From: Marinisporobacter balticus
GTDB lineage: Bacteria; Bacillota; Clostridia; Peptostreptococcales; Thermotaleaceae
DNA: 64,000 nucleotides
Assembly (NCBI RefSeq): GCF_004345705.1
Contig: NZ_SLWV01000006.1
Span: 97,599 to 161,598, forward strand
Direction: 5' to 3'
The notes beneath the pieces are model-generated. The model saw nothing but the letters and a program-made list of their open reading frames with translations. It was not told where the DNA came from and did no database searches. Positions 51,101-59,793 of this stretch are shown one piece after another; position 1 is the first letter of the stretch; every line of letters starts with the position of its first letter. Position numbers and translations under genes: made by a program.

Positions 51101-54014
51101 TTCTCCAGACGGTGAAAAAAGTTCAACATTCTTTGAATTTGCATTTTGGGATATTATGAGTCTTGATGGTAAGGTTGGCGATTATGAACTTCAGCTATCC
51201 TTGGATAAAAATCCTTTAACAGATGGAAATTTAGCTAAAAAACTAATCGCAAGACTTTATGATGATAATCTTCATAAAATTATTACTTATGATGAGAATT
51301 GCATCACAACTCATGTAAACCCAGATACACATTTAACAGTTCCTTATATATATATATATAGCTTAAAAGATGATATAGATGCTATAAGTAGTGCTTCATT
51401 AAAACAAAATAATCCTATGGAGGATGGAGAAGTTGATGCTACAAGCAGTGCTTCCATTAATACGTCTAAGGAACATTGGGAGCAAGTTTATGGTGCTTGG
51501 GGTAATAAATATCAAAATGAAGGATATTTTGGGACAGTAGCTCTTGATTCTACTATCAAGCTATCTAAAAAAGAAAATGGGAACCTAGCAGTATTCAGAT
51601 ATACTTTAGGAGATGATCGATACTTATATTTATTTAGACCATTTACAAATCTTGAAGATTTAGATAAAGAAATTCATCTAAAAGATATAAAAATTAGACA
51701 AGTCGATTTAAATGATCTTAAATCAAATGGTAAAACTGTAGATCATATAAGTAAAGGAAACAATTTAATTTATCGTCTAGAAAATCATAAAAATCTACCA
51801 ATTCGTATGCCTATATTTAAAAATCATGTATGGGTAGAAGAAGGAACCTATAGCCTTGATGGACAGTATATCTCTCATGCAGATGATAATGGGGATTATA
51901 CAAATTACTATGTTGTTGAAAAAGATGTAAATGTAAATGAAGATAAAAATATTACATTTGATATTTCTAAAACAGCAAAACTTGTATTAAAACCAACTAC
52001 AGATGGCTTTAAAAAATGGAAAGGGGCAGCATTGCTTCCATATAGTGATTATAACCAAACATTCAAAATCGAAGAAAGTCAAGGAAGTATATTCTATATT
52101 CCAACAGATATAGATTATAATAGTATCAATATTGTTTTAGGGCTTAGTGATCCTGAAAAACCTTCATATATATGGAACTATTTATTCCAAAAAGAAGGAA
52201 GTACTAATCTAGAAGCTGGTAAATCCTATGAATTACAAGTTGGTGGAAACTTAAAACCAGTCATTGAACTAGAAAAAAATACTTATAAAAGTACAGAAAA
52301 CATAAATGGTTACTCAGCAGTGCTTGATGAGTATAACAACAGGCTTTTAAGCACAAGAATTAGTCCCGATCATGAATGGTTTGATGTAGATAAGAGAAAT
52401 TCAAATACCAAAACTACGCTATATAGTCTTTCAAATAAAGGTATCTTTACAGCTACTTATGATAAAAAATCTGACTATATCATCCAACATGAACAAAAAG
52501 ATAATGCAAATCTTGTATATCCATATATAAGACTATACAAGAAAGAATCAAATGGAAATGAACAACTTTTATACAATGAATCCAAACCACGTTATTACCA
52601 TAATTTTGATGAATCCTTAATAAGCCTAGGAAATGGTCAATATCGTGTAGAACTTGCATATGCAGGAAATCCTAATGGATCTACCTTTACTGGAAAAGAT
52701 AAAGGATTGTTTACAATTAATAATAGTTCTTCTAGTGGAGGAAATTCATCTGGGAGTTCAGGTGGAGGTTCTCCAAATAATAAGTCTATTCCTAACGAGA
52801 AAAATATAGATCTTTTAAAAGAAACAAAAGCAAAGGAAATTGGAGATAAAACTGTAATTTCTATTGAAGAAAAGAAACTTCAAGATCTTAAAAACAATAA
52901 GAACTTAGAAAAAGTTATATTAAATATGTCCAATAAAAAAGATATTGAAATCAAGTTAGCTGGTAATGCTTTAAAGGACTTAGTAAAATCTAATACAGTT
53001 ATTACTTTTGATATTCAATCTCAAAGTGCAGGTTATCAATTACCTGCTTCTGCAATCAACTTTGATGAAATAGAAAAACAATTAGGTTCAAATGTAGAAA
53101 ACTTAAGTGTAAATATCAGTACAATAGATGCAAAGACAGAAAAAGAAATGAATGAAATATTCCCGAATGCTCATGTAAAATCATTAAGCAAACCAATAAA
53201 CTTTACTATTGAAGTAAAAGGGGAAAATGGGAAAACTATTACAGTACATGATTTTGGTAAAAACTATGTAAAAAGAACCATCTTATTAGATTATAATGCT
53301 ATTGATAAAAACAAAGCTACAGGTGTACGGTATAACCCTATTACAAAAGAATATAGCTTTGTTCCAACAATATTTAAAGAAGTTGATGGAAAATTAGTAG
53401 CCACTCTAAAATCTCCTTCTAACAGCTTTTATATCGTTGTTAAAAGCAGTAAAACCTTTGATGACGTACAAAATCATTGGGCAAAAAGAGAAATAGAAAC
53501 CCTAGCATCTAAATTTATCATAAATGGTGTATCAGAAAATCATTTTGATCCAGATAAAAATATCACTCGTGCAGAGTTTATCACATTATTAGTCAAATCA
53601 TTAGGCTTAAATACACATAAAAATACAGTTCAATTTAAGGATATAGCATCAAATGATTGGTATAAAGATACAGTATCTACTGGAGCCTACTATGGTCTAA
53701 TAAGTGGCTATAAAGATCAATCATTTAAACCAAATAAGGCCATCACTAGACAAGAAATGGCTGTTATCATTCAAAAAGCTATTGCTTTAACAGGAAAAGA
53801 TTATCAAAACTATGACTTAGATAGAACGCTTAAAATCTTTAATGATCAACCTTCTATGAGTGATTGGTCTAAGAAAGCTATTTCTACAATGGTTAAAACA
53901 GGAATAGCCAAAGGAAGAAATGAGAATGAATTTGCACCACAGGCGAGTGCTACACGTGCAGAAACAAGTATTATGATCTATCGTTTATTAAATTTTTTAG
54001 AATTTATTGATTAA
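48177..54014 (+). CDS. Giant subtilisin-family (S8) protease with SLH anchor
   Basis: 1945 residues. Signal peptide about 1-36 (FNPVVAHAN), then a propeptide-like domain (about 60-120; GEIIIKYKPGTV to IEYIEPNIKY). The S8 catalytic triad is intact: Asp203 in AVLDTGVDYMHPD, His245 in NGHGTFASG, Ser412 in NGTSFSCPYAAGVAG, with the oxyanion Asn in AAAGNDG. About 1200 residues of Ig-like and other beta-rich segments follow, then a Ser/Gly linker (about 1520-1540), another beta domain, and three SLH domains (about 1760-1945; FDDVQNHWAKREIE, FKDIASNDWYKD, FNDQPSMSDWSKK). It is thus a surface-anchored protease. A strong promoter lies upstream and a perfect terminator downstream. Both flanks carry dead IS elements. 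Confidence 0.94.
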   Translation: MNNHKIYKKNLSFILIFAMCFVTLFSGFNPVVAHANEIHNLSQDDEQICEQYRINKAFDGEIIIKYKPGTVKKHSALNNLFKSKSNTYKEIQPMLYKLKKGESVAEAIKRFSNDGEIEYIEPNIKYRICKNALSSEETSNQSVSSAVYHQITINKTSEDVTVSERVYIDKYFDQQWALKDIQAEKTWQQLGKVKGCAVVAVLDTGVDYMHPDLEGRIIQGENFVKEKKNGSKYPIDYGIMDDNGHGTFASGIISALYNNGLGIAGLAGELDVKVLAVKVMNDDGEGDVFEISEGIRYAADEGADIISLSLGGKGYSQTMANAVKYAQDKGILVVAAAGNDGEDGSDFYPAAYPGVLTVGAIGVDDSIADFSNFGEVLDIMAPGVQIYSTSIESEAEFGNEKDGYYAKFNGTSFSCPYAAGVAGVYKLTHPKSTPEEIKEVLIQSAYDLEDVGWDEKSGYGKLNMYTTLDQNGGVGRYIKIQNLKRNDYLRDEVTLTASVLRDYDEINKVVFYLDKVSKKNIISEIKNPKVNRYTSKWDTTTQKNGTYQLIAVAYKDNVKKGEDIIPIKIVNEVTNGMLLEVKDPDGNPAINSHVNVYIKDTEHEEYDYDRIFTGRTNHLGIVRIPGTLGQDLSSVHVIIQGGFDYKDMPKGTSLFIYNKTLTGPGKFTITGKNTQPVQFKTLDKTELEITDVAYYATAVDKNGVNIGTTNELNNNKQKSPIIFIDQGSYDFFSYSNINGDTYFLTKWAKDIKKHQEKMTMIFDGQKTGQINLITNNENKVKAGMVYLYNEKTNASLGIKLGGENVYVSSDTYRYKVDAEVEDLNGGQNWIYTFDSGKKGIEIPENKTVNISAGGKINIANFDLSYEAVEDHVLEANKIYNKDKIKIFKEDGTTIVKFPIGYELFQTLNRFADSYGNFVCKISRGSLGKNGIMKKEDMSKIQSEDVLQPRFRVINKQTGNYEYPMYWEYFKDTPDYSPDGEKSSTFFEFAFWDIMSLDGKVGDYELQLSLDKNPLTDGNLAKKLIARLYDDNLHKIITYDENCITTHVNPDTHLTVPYIYIYSLKDDIDAISSASLKQNNPMEDGEVDATSSASINTSKEHWEQVYGAWGNKYQNEGYFGTVALDSTIKLSKKENGNLAVFRYTLGDDRYLYLFRPFTNLEDLDKEIHLKDIKIRQVDLNDLKSNGKTVDHISKGNNLIYRLENHKNLPIRMPIFKNHVWVEEGTYSLDGQYISHADDNGDYTNYYVVEKDVNVNEDKNITFDISKTAKLVLKPTTDGFKKWKGAALLPYSDYNQTFKIEESQGSIFYIPTDIDYNSINIVLGLSDPEKPSYIWNYLFQKEGSTNLEAGKSYELQVGGNLKPVIELEKNTYKSTENINGYSAVLDEYNNRLLSTRISPDHEWFDVDKRNSNTKTTLYSLSNKGIFTATYDKKSDYIIQHEQKDNANLVYPYIRLYKKESNGNEQLLYNESKPRYYHNFDESLISLGNGQYRVELAYAGNPNGSTFTGKDKGLFTINNSSSSGGNSSGSSGGGSPNNKSIPNEKNIDLLKETKAKEIGDKTVISIEEKKLQDLKNNKNLEKVILNMSNKKDIEIKLAGNALKDLVKSNTVITFDIQSQSAGYQLPASAINFDEIEKQLGSNVENLSVNISTIDAKTEKEMNEIFPNAHVKSLSKPINFTIEVKGENGKTITVHDFGKNYVKRTILLDYNAIDKNKATGVRYNPITKEYSFVPTIFKEVDGKLVATLKSPSNSFYIVVKSSKTFDDVQNHWAKREIETLASKFIINGVSENHFDPDKNITRAEFITLLVKSLGLNTHKNTVQFKDIASNDWYKDTVSTGAYYGLISGYKDQSFKPNKAITRQEMAVIIQKAIALTGKDYQNYDLDRTLKIFNDQPSMSDWSKKAISTMVKTGIAKGRNENEFAPQASATRAETSIMIYRLLNFLEFID

Positions 54015-54031
54015 AAAGAATCCTTTCTCAA

Positions 54032-54078
54032 AGACCACTGAAAAAGTAATAAAATGGTACTTTTTCAGTGGTCTCTAT
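54032..54078 (+). terminator. Terminator of the protease gene
   Basis: Perfect 17-bp arms AGACCACTGAAAAAGTA (54032-54048) and its complement (54058-54074). Confidence 0.88.
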
Positions 54079-54093
54079 ATAAACTTATATCCG

Positions 54094-54216
54094 TTATCCA
54101 AATATATCTTCTATATATTCCTTTGTTCTTAAATCCCTAGGATTCTCAAATATCTGATTATATTCTACAATCTCTCCATCTAATATACTAGACAGGCAAG
54201 CTTCAACTGGTTTGTA
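54094..54216 (-). pseudogene. C-terminal relic of an ABC transporter ATPase
   Basis: On the minus strand the last 39 codons read KPVEACLSSILDGEIVEYN, QIFENPRDLRTKEYIEDIFG and a TAA. This is the usual end of a PstB/GlnQ-like ABC ATPase (DGEIVEx..IFxNPxxxRTxxFI). The upstream part is lost where the transposase relic begins, so the IS insertion or a later deletion removed it. Confidence 0.65.
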
Positions 54217-54219
54217 GTT

Positions 54220-54945
54220 ATTGTCATTGGATTTATAATTCGTACAGATACTTTAGGTATTACTTCCGTAATTCGTGATTTAGACATTTCACAAAAAATA
54301 TATACCACTATGATACATTTCTTTCGGTCAACATCTTGGTAACTACAGTCGATGCTTAATCAATGGATGCATTGTGTAAAAAACTTTTCTGCATTGCACT
54401 TTCTTTAAAAATCCATGATGGTATCCGAATTATACGTCCTTGGGATGCGCATGAAACAGAAAAGGTAGTCAGGTGGTAGAAATGATTAGAGATGGATGAA
54501 AGTACCCTCATGCATCTTGTTACAAAAGTGAAAATGTCTTCTTGATTTAGAGTCAACAAGTATGATAAAACTTTATGCTTATCGCTTCAAAATTAAAGGT
54601 ACTTTCAGAGAACTGAAACAGATTATAGATGGATTTAGTTATCAATTTTGGTCCTAAGTCAATGCCAAAACTAAAAAGATATTTAAAGAAAGATGAAGAA
54701 CAGCCTATTGAGGAAATAATATCACAAAAAGATAAAGGCCTGGTTTTGGCAACAGTAAAATCTATAGAAGGTTATGTCCTAATGAGTGCCATTGTTATAG
54801 GGTTATTACAAATTTTACCACTTTAATTTTCTTTCGATATGAATATATCAAGAATTCCTATACACTTTTTAAGAACAAAATCTGAAAATATTCATGTAGA
54901 GCCTTTGGATTATGAGGATTTGCTCGGTTCCTAAGAAAATATAAG
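54220..54945 (+). pseudogene. Decayed DDE transposase gene
   Basis: Broken pieces in order: RTDTLGITSVIRDLDIS and MIHFFRSTSW (54236-54345), IHDGIRIIRPWDAHETEKV (about 54408-54465), MHLVTKVKMSS (about 54510), KLYAYRFKIKGTFRELKQIIDGFSYQFW (about 54568-54650), then, after a +1 shift, KSMPKLKRYLKKDEEQ and KSIEGYVLMSAIVIGLLQILPL (54656-54826). Several stops and frameshifts. The frame at 54629-54826 is only the last third of this relic, not a gene of its own. No inverted ends could be fixed. Confidence 0.7.
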
Positions 54946-55147
54946 TTTTGACTGTCTAGTACCTATTGAAATTTTTATATTTTTAATATAAACTATAATA
55001 AAGAAAAAGATTTTATTATTGTATGCATATAATCTGACTGATGGATTTTATTCATGAGGAGGATCTGTGATTTTGAAAGTCTAATTGCAAGGATTTTTCT
55101 GAGCAAAAGGTGAGAAAGTGAGTATATATTAATACTATGACTTTATA

Positions 55148-55182
55148 ACTTTCCTTATCTTTTAAGGAGAGTTTTTTGTGTT
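55148..55182 (+). terminator. Terminator in the leader of the NMT1-type ABC operon
   Basis: AACTTTCCTT and AAGGAGAGTT arms around ATCTTTT, then TTTTGTG. It lies 24 bases before the permease start, so it may be an attenuator. The leader 54950-55147 has no recognised riboswitch. Confidence 0.65.
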
Positions 55183-55205
55183 TAATTTTATTAATGAGGT
55201 GTTTT

Positions 55206-55979
55206 ATGAAAAAAGTTAAAGGATTTATTGTACCAGCAATTATTTTTTGCATATGGTGGAGAGGTTCAGAATTAGGTTTGTGGAATGCTTATATTATTCC
55301 CCACCCTATGAAGGTAGTAAATGCTTTTGTAATTCTTTTTAAAAAAGGGATTTTATTCAAGCATGTAACGGTAAGTTTATATAGAGCCTTGTTAGGTTTT
55401 ACGATTTCATTTATATTTGCTTTTTTATTAGCCATTTCATTGTCTTTCAGTAAAAATCTACTAGAATTATTAGAAAGAATTTTAGATTTTATGAGACATA
55501 TTCCACCTATGGCATTAATTCCTGTGTTGATCTTGTGGTTTGGTATTGGAGAAATGTCTAAGCTTGCGGTCATTATATTGGCTACATTTTTTCCAATATT
55601 TTTAAATACATTAAGTGGGATTATGTGTTGTGATCAAAAGCTTATTGAAGTTGGAAAAGTATTTGGATTTAGTAAATTTCATATTTATATAAAGATTATT
55701 TTTCCACAGGCAATACCATCTATTATGGTAGGTGCTAGATTAGGATTTGGATATAGCTGGAGGGCTTTAATTGGTGCAGAAATTATTGCAGCTTCATCGG
55801 GACTAGGGTATATGATTTTAGATGCAGAACAATTATCAAGACCAGATATTATTATTGTGGGGATTTTTACTATTGGGATACTTGGTTCTACGATGGATTA
55901 TATTTTATTTAAATGTACAAATTGGTTTTTACATTGGGAAAAACAGGAACAAAGAGGTGGGGAAAATTGGCTCAGCTAG
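55206..55979 (+). CDS. ABC transporter permease (SsuC/TauC type)
   Basis: 257 residues, about six membrane helices. The start is ATG 55206 with SD GAGGTG; the frame opens earlier, at 55176, inside the terminator. The permease loop EVGKVFGFSKFHIYIKIIFPQAIPSIMVGARLGFGYSWRALIGAE is the standard EAA-type motif of nitrate/sulfonate/taurine/thiamine-precursor importers. It overlaps the ATPase gene by 13 bases. Confidence 0.92.
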   Translation: MKKVKGFIVPAIIFCIWWRGSELGLWNAYIIPHPMKVVNAFVILFKKGILFKHVTVSLYRALLGFTISFIFAFLLAISLSFSKNLLELLERILDFMRHIPPMALIPVLILWFGIGEMSKLAVIILATFFPIFLNTLSGIMCCDQKLIEVGKVFGFSKFHIYIKIIFPQAIPSIMVGARLGFGYSWRALIGAEIIAASSGLGYMILDAEQLSRPDIIIVGIFTIGILGSTMDYILFKCTNWFLHWEKQEQRGGENWLS

Positions 55980-56686
55980 TGATAAGAAATCTATCCAAGA
56001 AATTTCATATACACAATAAAGAAATTACTGCGCTAGACAATATAAATTTATCAATTAATGAAGGAACCTTTGTAACAATTGTGGGTAAAAGTGGTTGTGG
56101 GAAGACGACGCTTCTAAAAATTCTGTGTGGATTAGAAGAAAAAACATATGGAGAAATTACGACGAATTGCAAAAACATAGGGATTGTTTTTCAAGAGCCA
56201 AGATTGATGCCTTGGTTGACGGTTGAAGAAAATATGCAATTTTCATTGCTAGAAAGAAACCATGAACAAAAATATTTAGTAGAAAAATATTTAAAACTGT
56301 TAGATTTGTATTCATTTAAGGATGCATATCCATCGCAAATATCAGGTGGAATGGCACAAAGAGTATCTTTGGGAAGAACTCTTTGTTATAATCCAGATAT
56401 TATTTTAATGGATGAGCCATTAGGTGCATTAGATGCTTTTAACAGGAGAAAGCTTCAAAAAGAAATCATAGACCTTTTTTTAAGAGAAAAGAAGACCATT
56501 ATTTTTGTTACCCATGATGTAGAGGAAGCAACTTTTTTAGGACAAAGGATTGTTGCATTAGATCAAGGACGCATGATTAAAGATATATCCAATAATTTAG
56601 AGTATATAAGAAAAATCAATGATATTGATTTTTTGAATATTAAGGAAGAAATTTTAAATGCTATTTTAAGAGATGTGCAAGGGTAA
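55967..56686 (+). CDS. ABC transporter ATP-binding protein (SsuB/TauB type)
   Basis: 239 residues from TTG 55967 with SD GAGGTGGGG. Walker A GKSGCGKTTLL, Q-loop FQEPRLMPWLTV, signature ISGGMAQRVSLGRTL, Walker B IILMDEPLGALD, H-loop VTHDVEEA. Typical of the nitrate/sulfonate/taurine group. Partner of the permease just upstream. Confidence 0.93.
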   Translation: MAQLVIRNLSKKFHIHNKEITALDNINLSINEGTFVTIVGKSGCGKTTLLKILCGLEEKTYGEITTNCKNIGIVFQEPRLMPWLTVEENMQFSLLERNHEQKYLVEKYLKLLDLYSFKDAYPSQISGGMAQRVSLGRTLCYNPDIILMDEPLGALDAFNRRKLQKEIIDLFLREKKTIIFVTHDVEEATFLGQRIVALDQGRMIKDISNNLEYIRKINDIDFLNIKEEILNAILRDVQG

Positions 56687-56728
56687 GTAATTTATTTTAA
56701 ATATAACAAACAAAAAGGGGAGAGGGAC

Positions 56729-57697
56729 ATGAAAAAATTTATAAAGCTTTTATGTGTTATTTGTGTTTTGATATTAGTATTAACAGGTTGTGGTAACCGC
56801 ACAAATGAAGAGACAAGTGCTTCTAGTGTGCAAAGTCAAGTTGAAACAATAAATATTTCCTATGTTACAGCACCTTTAAATGTACCATCTATCATTGAAA
56901 AAAATGAAAATTTATTTGAAAAAGAGTTTGGTGACATAAAAATAAATTTTCCGGAAATAACCCAAGGTTCTAAAATGACAGAAGCTATTGCAACAGAAGA
57001 TTTGGATTTTTGTAATGCGCTAGGGGGTACTTCAGCTATAATAGGAAAGGTAAATGGAGTGGATTTAAAGATTGTTGGGATCTATTCAAGAGCACCAAAA
57101 GGTTTTACCATTATGACAAATGATAAAAATATTCAGTCAGTAAAAGATTTAAAAGGAAAGAAGATTGCAGGACCTAAAGGAACGATTTTGCATCAATTAT
57201 TGATTGCAGCAGGAAATGAAGCAAATGTAAGTATTAATGATATGAAATTTATCCAAATGGACATAGGAAATGGCGTATCGAGTATGATGAGTGGAAATGT
57301 AGATGCAGCATTAGTTGCAGGACCAGCGGTTATAAAAGCTCAAGAAGGTGGTGCGCATATTCTTAGAAATGGAGAAGGGCTATTAGATGCTACGATTGTC
57401 ATTGGAGTAAGAGCGGGATTTTTAAAAGAACATCCTGACCTTGTAGAAAAATATATGCATGTTCATGAAAATGCATTGAAGATTATGGAAGAAAATGAAG
57501 AAAAAATGGTTAAAATGGTAGCAGAGGAAACTGGGGTTTCTGTTGAAGAGGTAAAAGCCATGTATCCATGGTATGATTTTAATCCAATGATTACAGAAAA
57601 AGATATAAAAGAGCTAGAAAAAACGCAAGACTTTTTATTTGATAATGATATGATTCCAGAAAAAATAGAACTAAAAACGCTTTTAATAGAGAAGTAA
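56729..57697 (+). CDS. Substrate-binding lipoprotein, NMT1/SsuA family
   Basis: 322 residues. Lipobox LVLTGCGN anchors it outside the membrane. The NMT1-like fold is seen in ISYVTAPLNVPSIIEKNENLFEKEF, DFCNALGGTSAIIG, VKDLKGKKIAGPKGTILHQLL and MMSGNVDAALVAGPAVIKAQEGGA. Candidate cargo includes sulfonates, taurine, nitrate or a thiamine precursor; none can be chosen from sequence. Third gene of the ABC operon, followed by a terminator (57697-57736). Confidence 0.92.
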   Translation: MKKFIKLLCVICVLILVLTGCGNRTNEETSASSVQSQVETINISYVTAPLNVPSIIEKNENLFEKEFGDIKINFPEITQGSKMTEAIATEDLDFCNALGGTSAIIGKVNGVDLKIVGIYSRAPKGFTIMTNDKNIQSVKDLKGKKIAGPKGTILHQLLIAAGNEANVSINDMKFIQMDIGNGVSSMMSGNVDAALVAGPAVIKAQEGGAHILRNGEGLLDATIVIGVRAGFLKEHPDLVEKYMHVHENALKIMEENEEKMVKMVAEETGVSVEEVKAMYPWYDFNPMITEKDIKELEKTQDFLFDNDMIPEKIELKTLLIEK

Positions 57698-57738
57698 ATA
57701 AATCCTCCTTGGAAATCTTTCTAAGGAGGATTTATTGT
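57697..57738 (+). terminator. Terminator of the ABC operon
   Basis: AATAAATCCTCCTT (57697-57710) and AAGGAGGATTTATT (57723-57736), then T-rich sequence. Confidence 0.85.
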
Positions 57739-57853
57739 ATTTATATGTAGCGTGTGTATTGATTGCATATGAAAGTTGCGTTATACTTTGGAAAGTAATA
57801 AAAAATAATAAAAGATAATTAAAAAATATTGGATAAATGAAAAGGAGTGTATT

Positions 57854-58651
57854 ATGAGATATAAAGCAGTTATTTCTGATTTAGATGGAACATTATTAAA
57901 TAGTGATCATAAAATAAGTGATTATACAAAAGAAATCATTCATAAGGTAATTGAAAAAGGCGTTAAATTTTTTATTGCAACAGGAAGACATCATATGGAT
58001 GCAAGTTATATCCGAGAACAATTAGGATTAGATACAACACTCATTACATCAAATGGGTCTAGGGTGCATAATGAAAAAAGGGAAGAAGTTTTTGCTTATG
58101 ATCTAGATGAAGAAATTGTACAGAATATTTTAAATATGGATTTTGATTCTGATATTTATGCAAATATGTATTTAGGAGATCGGTGGCTTGTTGAAAGAGA
58201 AAATAAATGGGCAAATCAATTTAAAAATGAATCAGGTTTCTTTTATGAAATTATAGAGTTTAAAAGCTTAGAAACCTATAAGGCATCAAAGATTTTCTTT
58301 ATATGTGAAGAGCATGAAAAATTAGTACAGGTGAAAGAGAGAATAGAAGAAGCATTTCACGGGCAATTAAATATAGCCTTTTCTCTTCCAGAATGTTTAG
58401 AAATCATGTCCCAAGGGGTTTCAAAAGGAATGGCATTAGAGAAGGTTTTAAAGGAATATGCTATTTATCCAAATGAAGTAGTTGCCTTTGGGGATGGATT
58501 CAACGATTTGGAAATGTTAAAGTTCGCAGGAAAAGGTCTTGTGATGGGAAATGCACAAGACAAGCTAAAGATGGTACTTGTGGGTCATGAAGTGATTCAA
58601 ACAAATGATGAGAATGGTGTGGCGAAGTATCTTGAAGAACTATTTTTATAG
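57854..58651 (+). CDS. Cof-type HAD-superfamily phosphatase
   Basis: 265 residues. Motif I SDLDGTLLNSD has the nucleophile Asp; motif II is ITSNGSRV-like and IATGRHH; motif III Lys is in SKGMALEKVL; motif IV is VAFGDGFNDLEML. A type IIB cap lies between about 85 and 185. These enzymes dephosphorylate sugar phosphates, FMN or PLP; the substrate here is unknown. SD AAAAGGAG. Confidence 0.92.
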   Translation: MRYKAVISDLDGTLLNSDHKISDYTKEIIHKVIEKGVKFFIATGRHHMDASYIREQLGLDTTLITSNGSRVHNEKREEVFAYDLDEEIVQNILNMDFDSDIYANMYLGDRWLVERENKWANQFKNESGFFYEIIEFKSLETYKASKIFFICEEHEKLVQVKERIEEAFHGQLNIAFSLPECLEIMSQGVSKGMALEKVLKEYAIYPNEVVAFGDGFNDLEMLKFAGKGLVMGNAQDKLKMVLVGHEVIQTNDENGVAKYLEELFL

Positions 58652-58742
58652 CAGATCCTTAAAGAAAATCATGAAATCCTCCGTGCAATAATGATATATA
58701 TAAATAGGCTTTTAAGATACATAGGTTAAGGGGGTGATAATA

Positions 58743-59237
58743 ATGGACAAAATTTTTTATACTTTAGGAGTAGCAAGTATTGGTGGATTTATTGGAATAA
58801 AATTTAAAATTCCAGCAGGGGCTTTTATAGGGGCAATGATTGCTGTAGCAATTTATAATATTTGTACTGAATTAGGGACATTACCTTCAAATTTTAAATT
58901 AGCTGCACAAATTGTTGTTGGGGGTATGATTGGGTTAAACTTTACAATGGATACAGTACATGCACTAAAAGATTTAATTGTACCTGCGTGTATATTAATA
59001 GTAGGATTAACATTTTTTAGTATAGGTTTAGGATTTATCATTTCTAAACTTACAGGATTAGATTTAGTAACTGCCCTTTTTAGCTGTTCACCAGGAGGGC
59101 TTACGGATATGGCATTAATCTCTGAAGCCTATGGTGCGCAAACACCTAAAGTTGTACTACTGCATTTAATGAGACTAATTACGGTTATAATGGTATTACC
59201 GATTGTTATAAAAATGTTTACACGGTTTGTGCGATGA
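58743..59237 (+). CDS. AbrB-family (DUF, half-size) membrane protein
   Basis: 164 residues, about five membrane helices. The repeats GGFIGIKFKIPAGAFIGAMIAVAIYN and QIVVGGMIGLNFTMD, with SCSPGGLTDMALISEAYG, are the AbrB membrane-protein pattern (not the DNA-binding AbrB). Typical members are about 350 residues with two such halves, so this is a single-unit version that may dimerise. SD AGGGGGTG sets ATG 58743. Convergent with ilvN. Function unknown. Confidence 0.82.
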   Translation: MDKIFYTLGVASIGGFIGIKFKIPAGAFIGAMIAVAIYNICTELGTLPSNFKLAAQIVVGGMIGLNFTMDTVHALKDLIVPACILIVGLTFFSIGLGFIISKLTGLDLVTALFSCSPGGLTDMALISEAYGAQTPKVVLLHLMRLITVIMVLPIVIKMFTRFVR

Positions 59238-59251
59238 GAAAAAATTCCGAA

Positions 59252-59293
59252 AGAATAAAAATAGGATGGAAATTTTTCACCCTATTTTATTCT
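59252..59293. terminator. Bidirectional terminator between the AbrB-like gene and ilvN
   Basis: AGAATAAAAATAGG (59252-59265) pairs with CCTATTTTATTCT (59281-59293). It overlaps the end of ilvN. Confidence 0.8.
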
Positions 59294-59787
59294 GAAATTT
59301 GTGTAGTTCCTCTTTGAAGACCTGTAAATCCTGTACGGACGAGCTCAATGATGCCATAAGGGGTCATAAGTTCTGTAAAAGCAGAAATTTTCCCGAAATC
59401 ACCAGTAAGTTCAACAGATAATGTTTCACTAGATACATCAATGATTTTTCCTCTAAATATATTGATGGTTTCAATAATAGCTGCTCGGTTTTTAAGAGGG
59501 GCGTGTACTTTTAATAGAATTAATTCCCTATAGACAGATTGCCCGGGCTTTAATTCTATTACTTTAATCACATTGATTAATTTATTGAGTTGCTTTTTAA
59601 TTTGCTCTAAGGTATAGTCGTCTCCGCTGACAGTTATGGTCATACGTGAAACCTCTTTGTTTTCTGTTTCTCCGACAGATAAACTATCTATATTATATCC
59701 TCTTCGACTGAACAACCCTGCGATTCTACTCAAAACTCCAGAATTATTTTCAACCAATACGGATAATACATGTCTATGCATATGCAT
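59287..59787 (-). CDS. ilvN: Acetolactate synthase small (regulatory) subunit
   Basis: 166 residues. The N-terminal ACT domain (HVLSVLVENNSGVLSRIAGLFSRRGYNIDSLSVG) binds valine for feedback. The C-terminal half (LILLKVHAPLKNRAAIIETINIFRGKIIDVS, then ELVRTGFTGLQRG) matches IlvH/IlvN. It follows ilvB by six bases on the minus strand. Its stop falls in a bidirectional terminator. Confidence 0.96.
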   Translation of the reverse strand: MHMHRHVLSVLVENNSGVLSRIAGLFSRRGYNIDSLSVGETENKEVSRMTITVSGDDYTLEQIKKQLNKLINVIKVIELKPGQSVYRELILLKVHAPLKNRAAIIETINIFRGKIIDVSSETLSVELTGDFGKISAFTELMTPYGIIELVRTGFTGLQRGTTQISE

Positions 59788-59793
59788 CCCCCT

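Noticed and set aside
54629..54826. A 65-codon frame as an independent gene
   Set aside because: It encodes the C-terminal part of a transposase whose earlier parts lie upstream in other frames.
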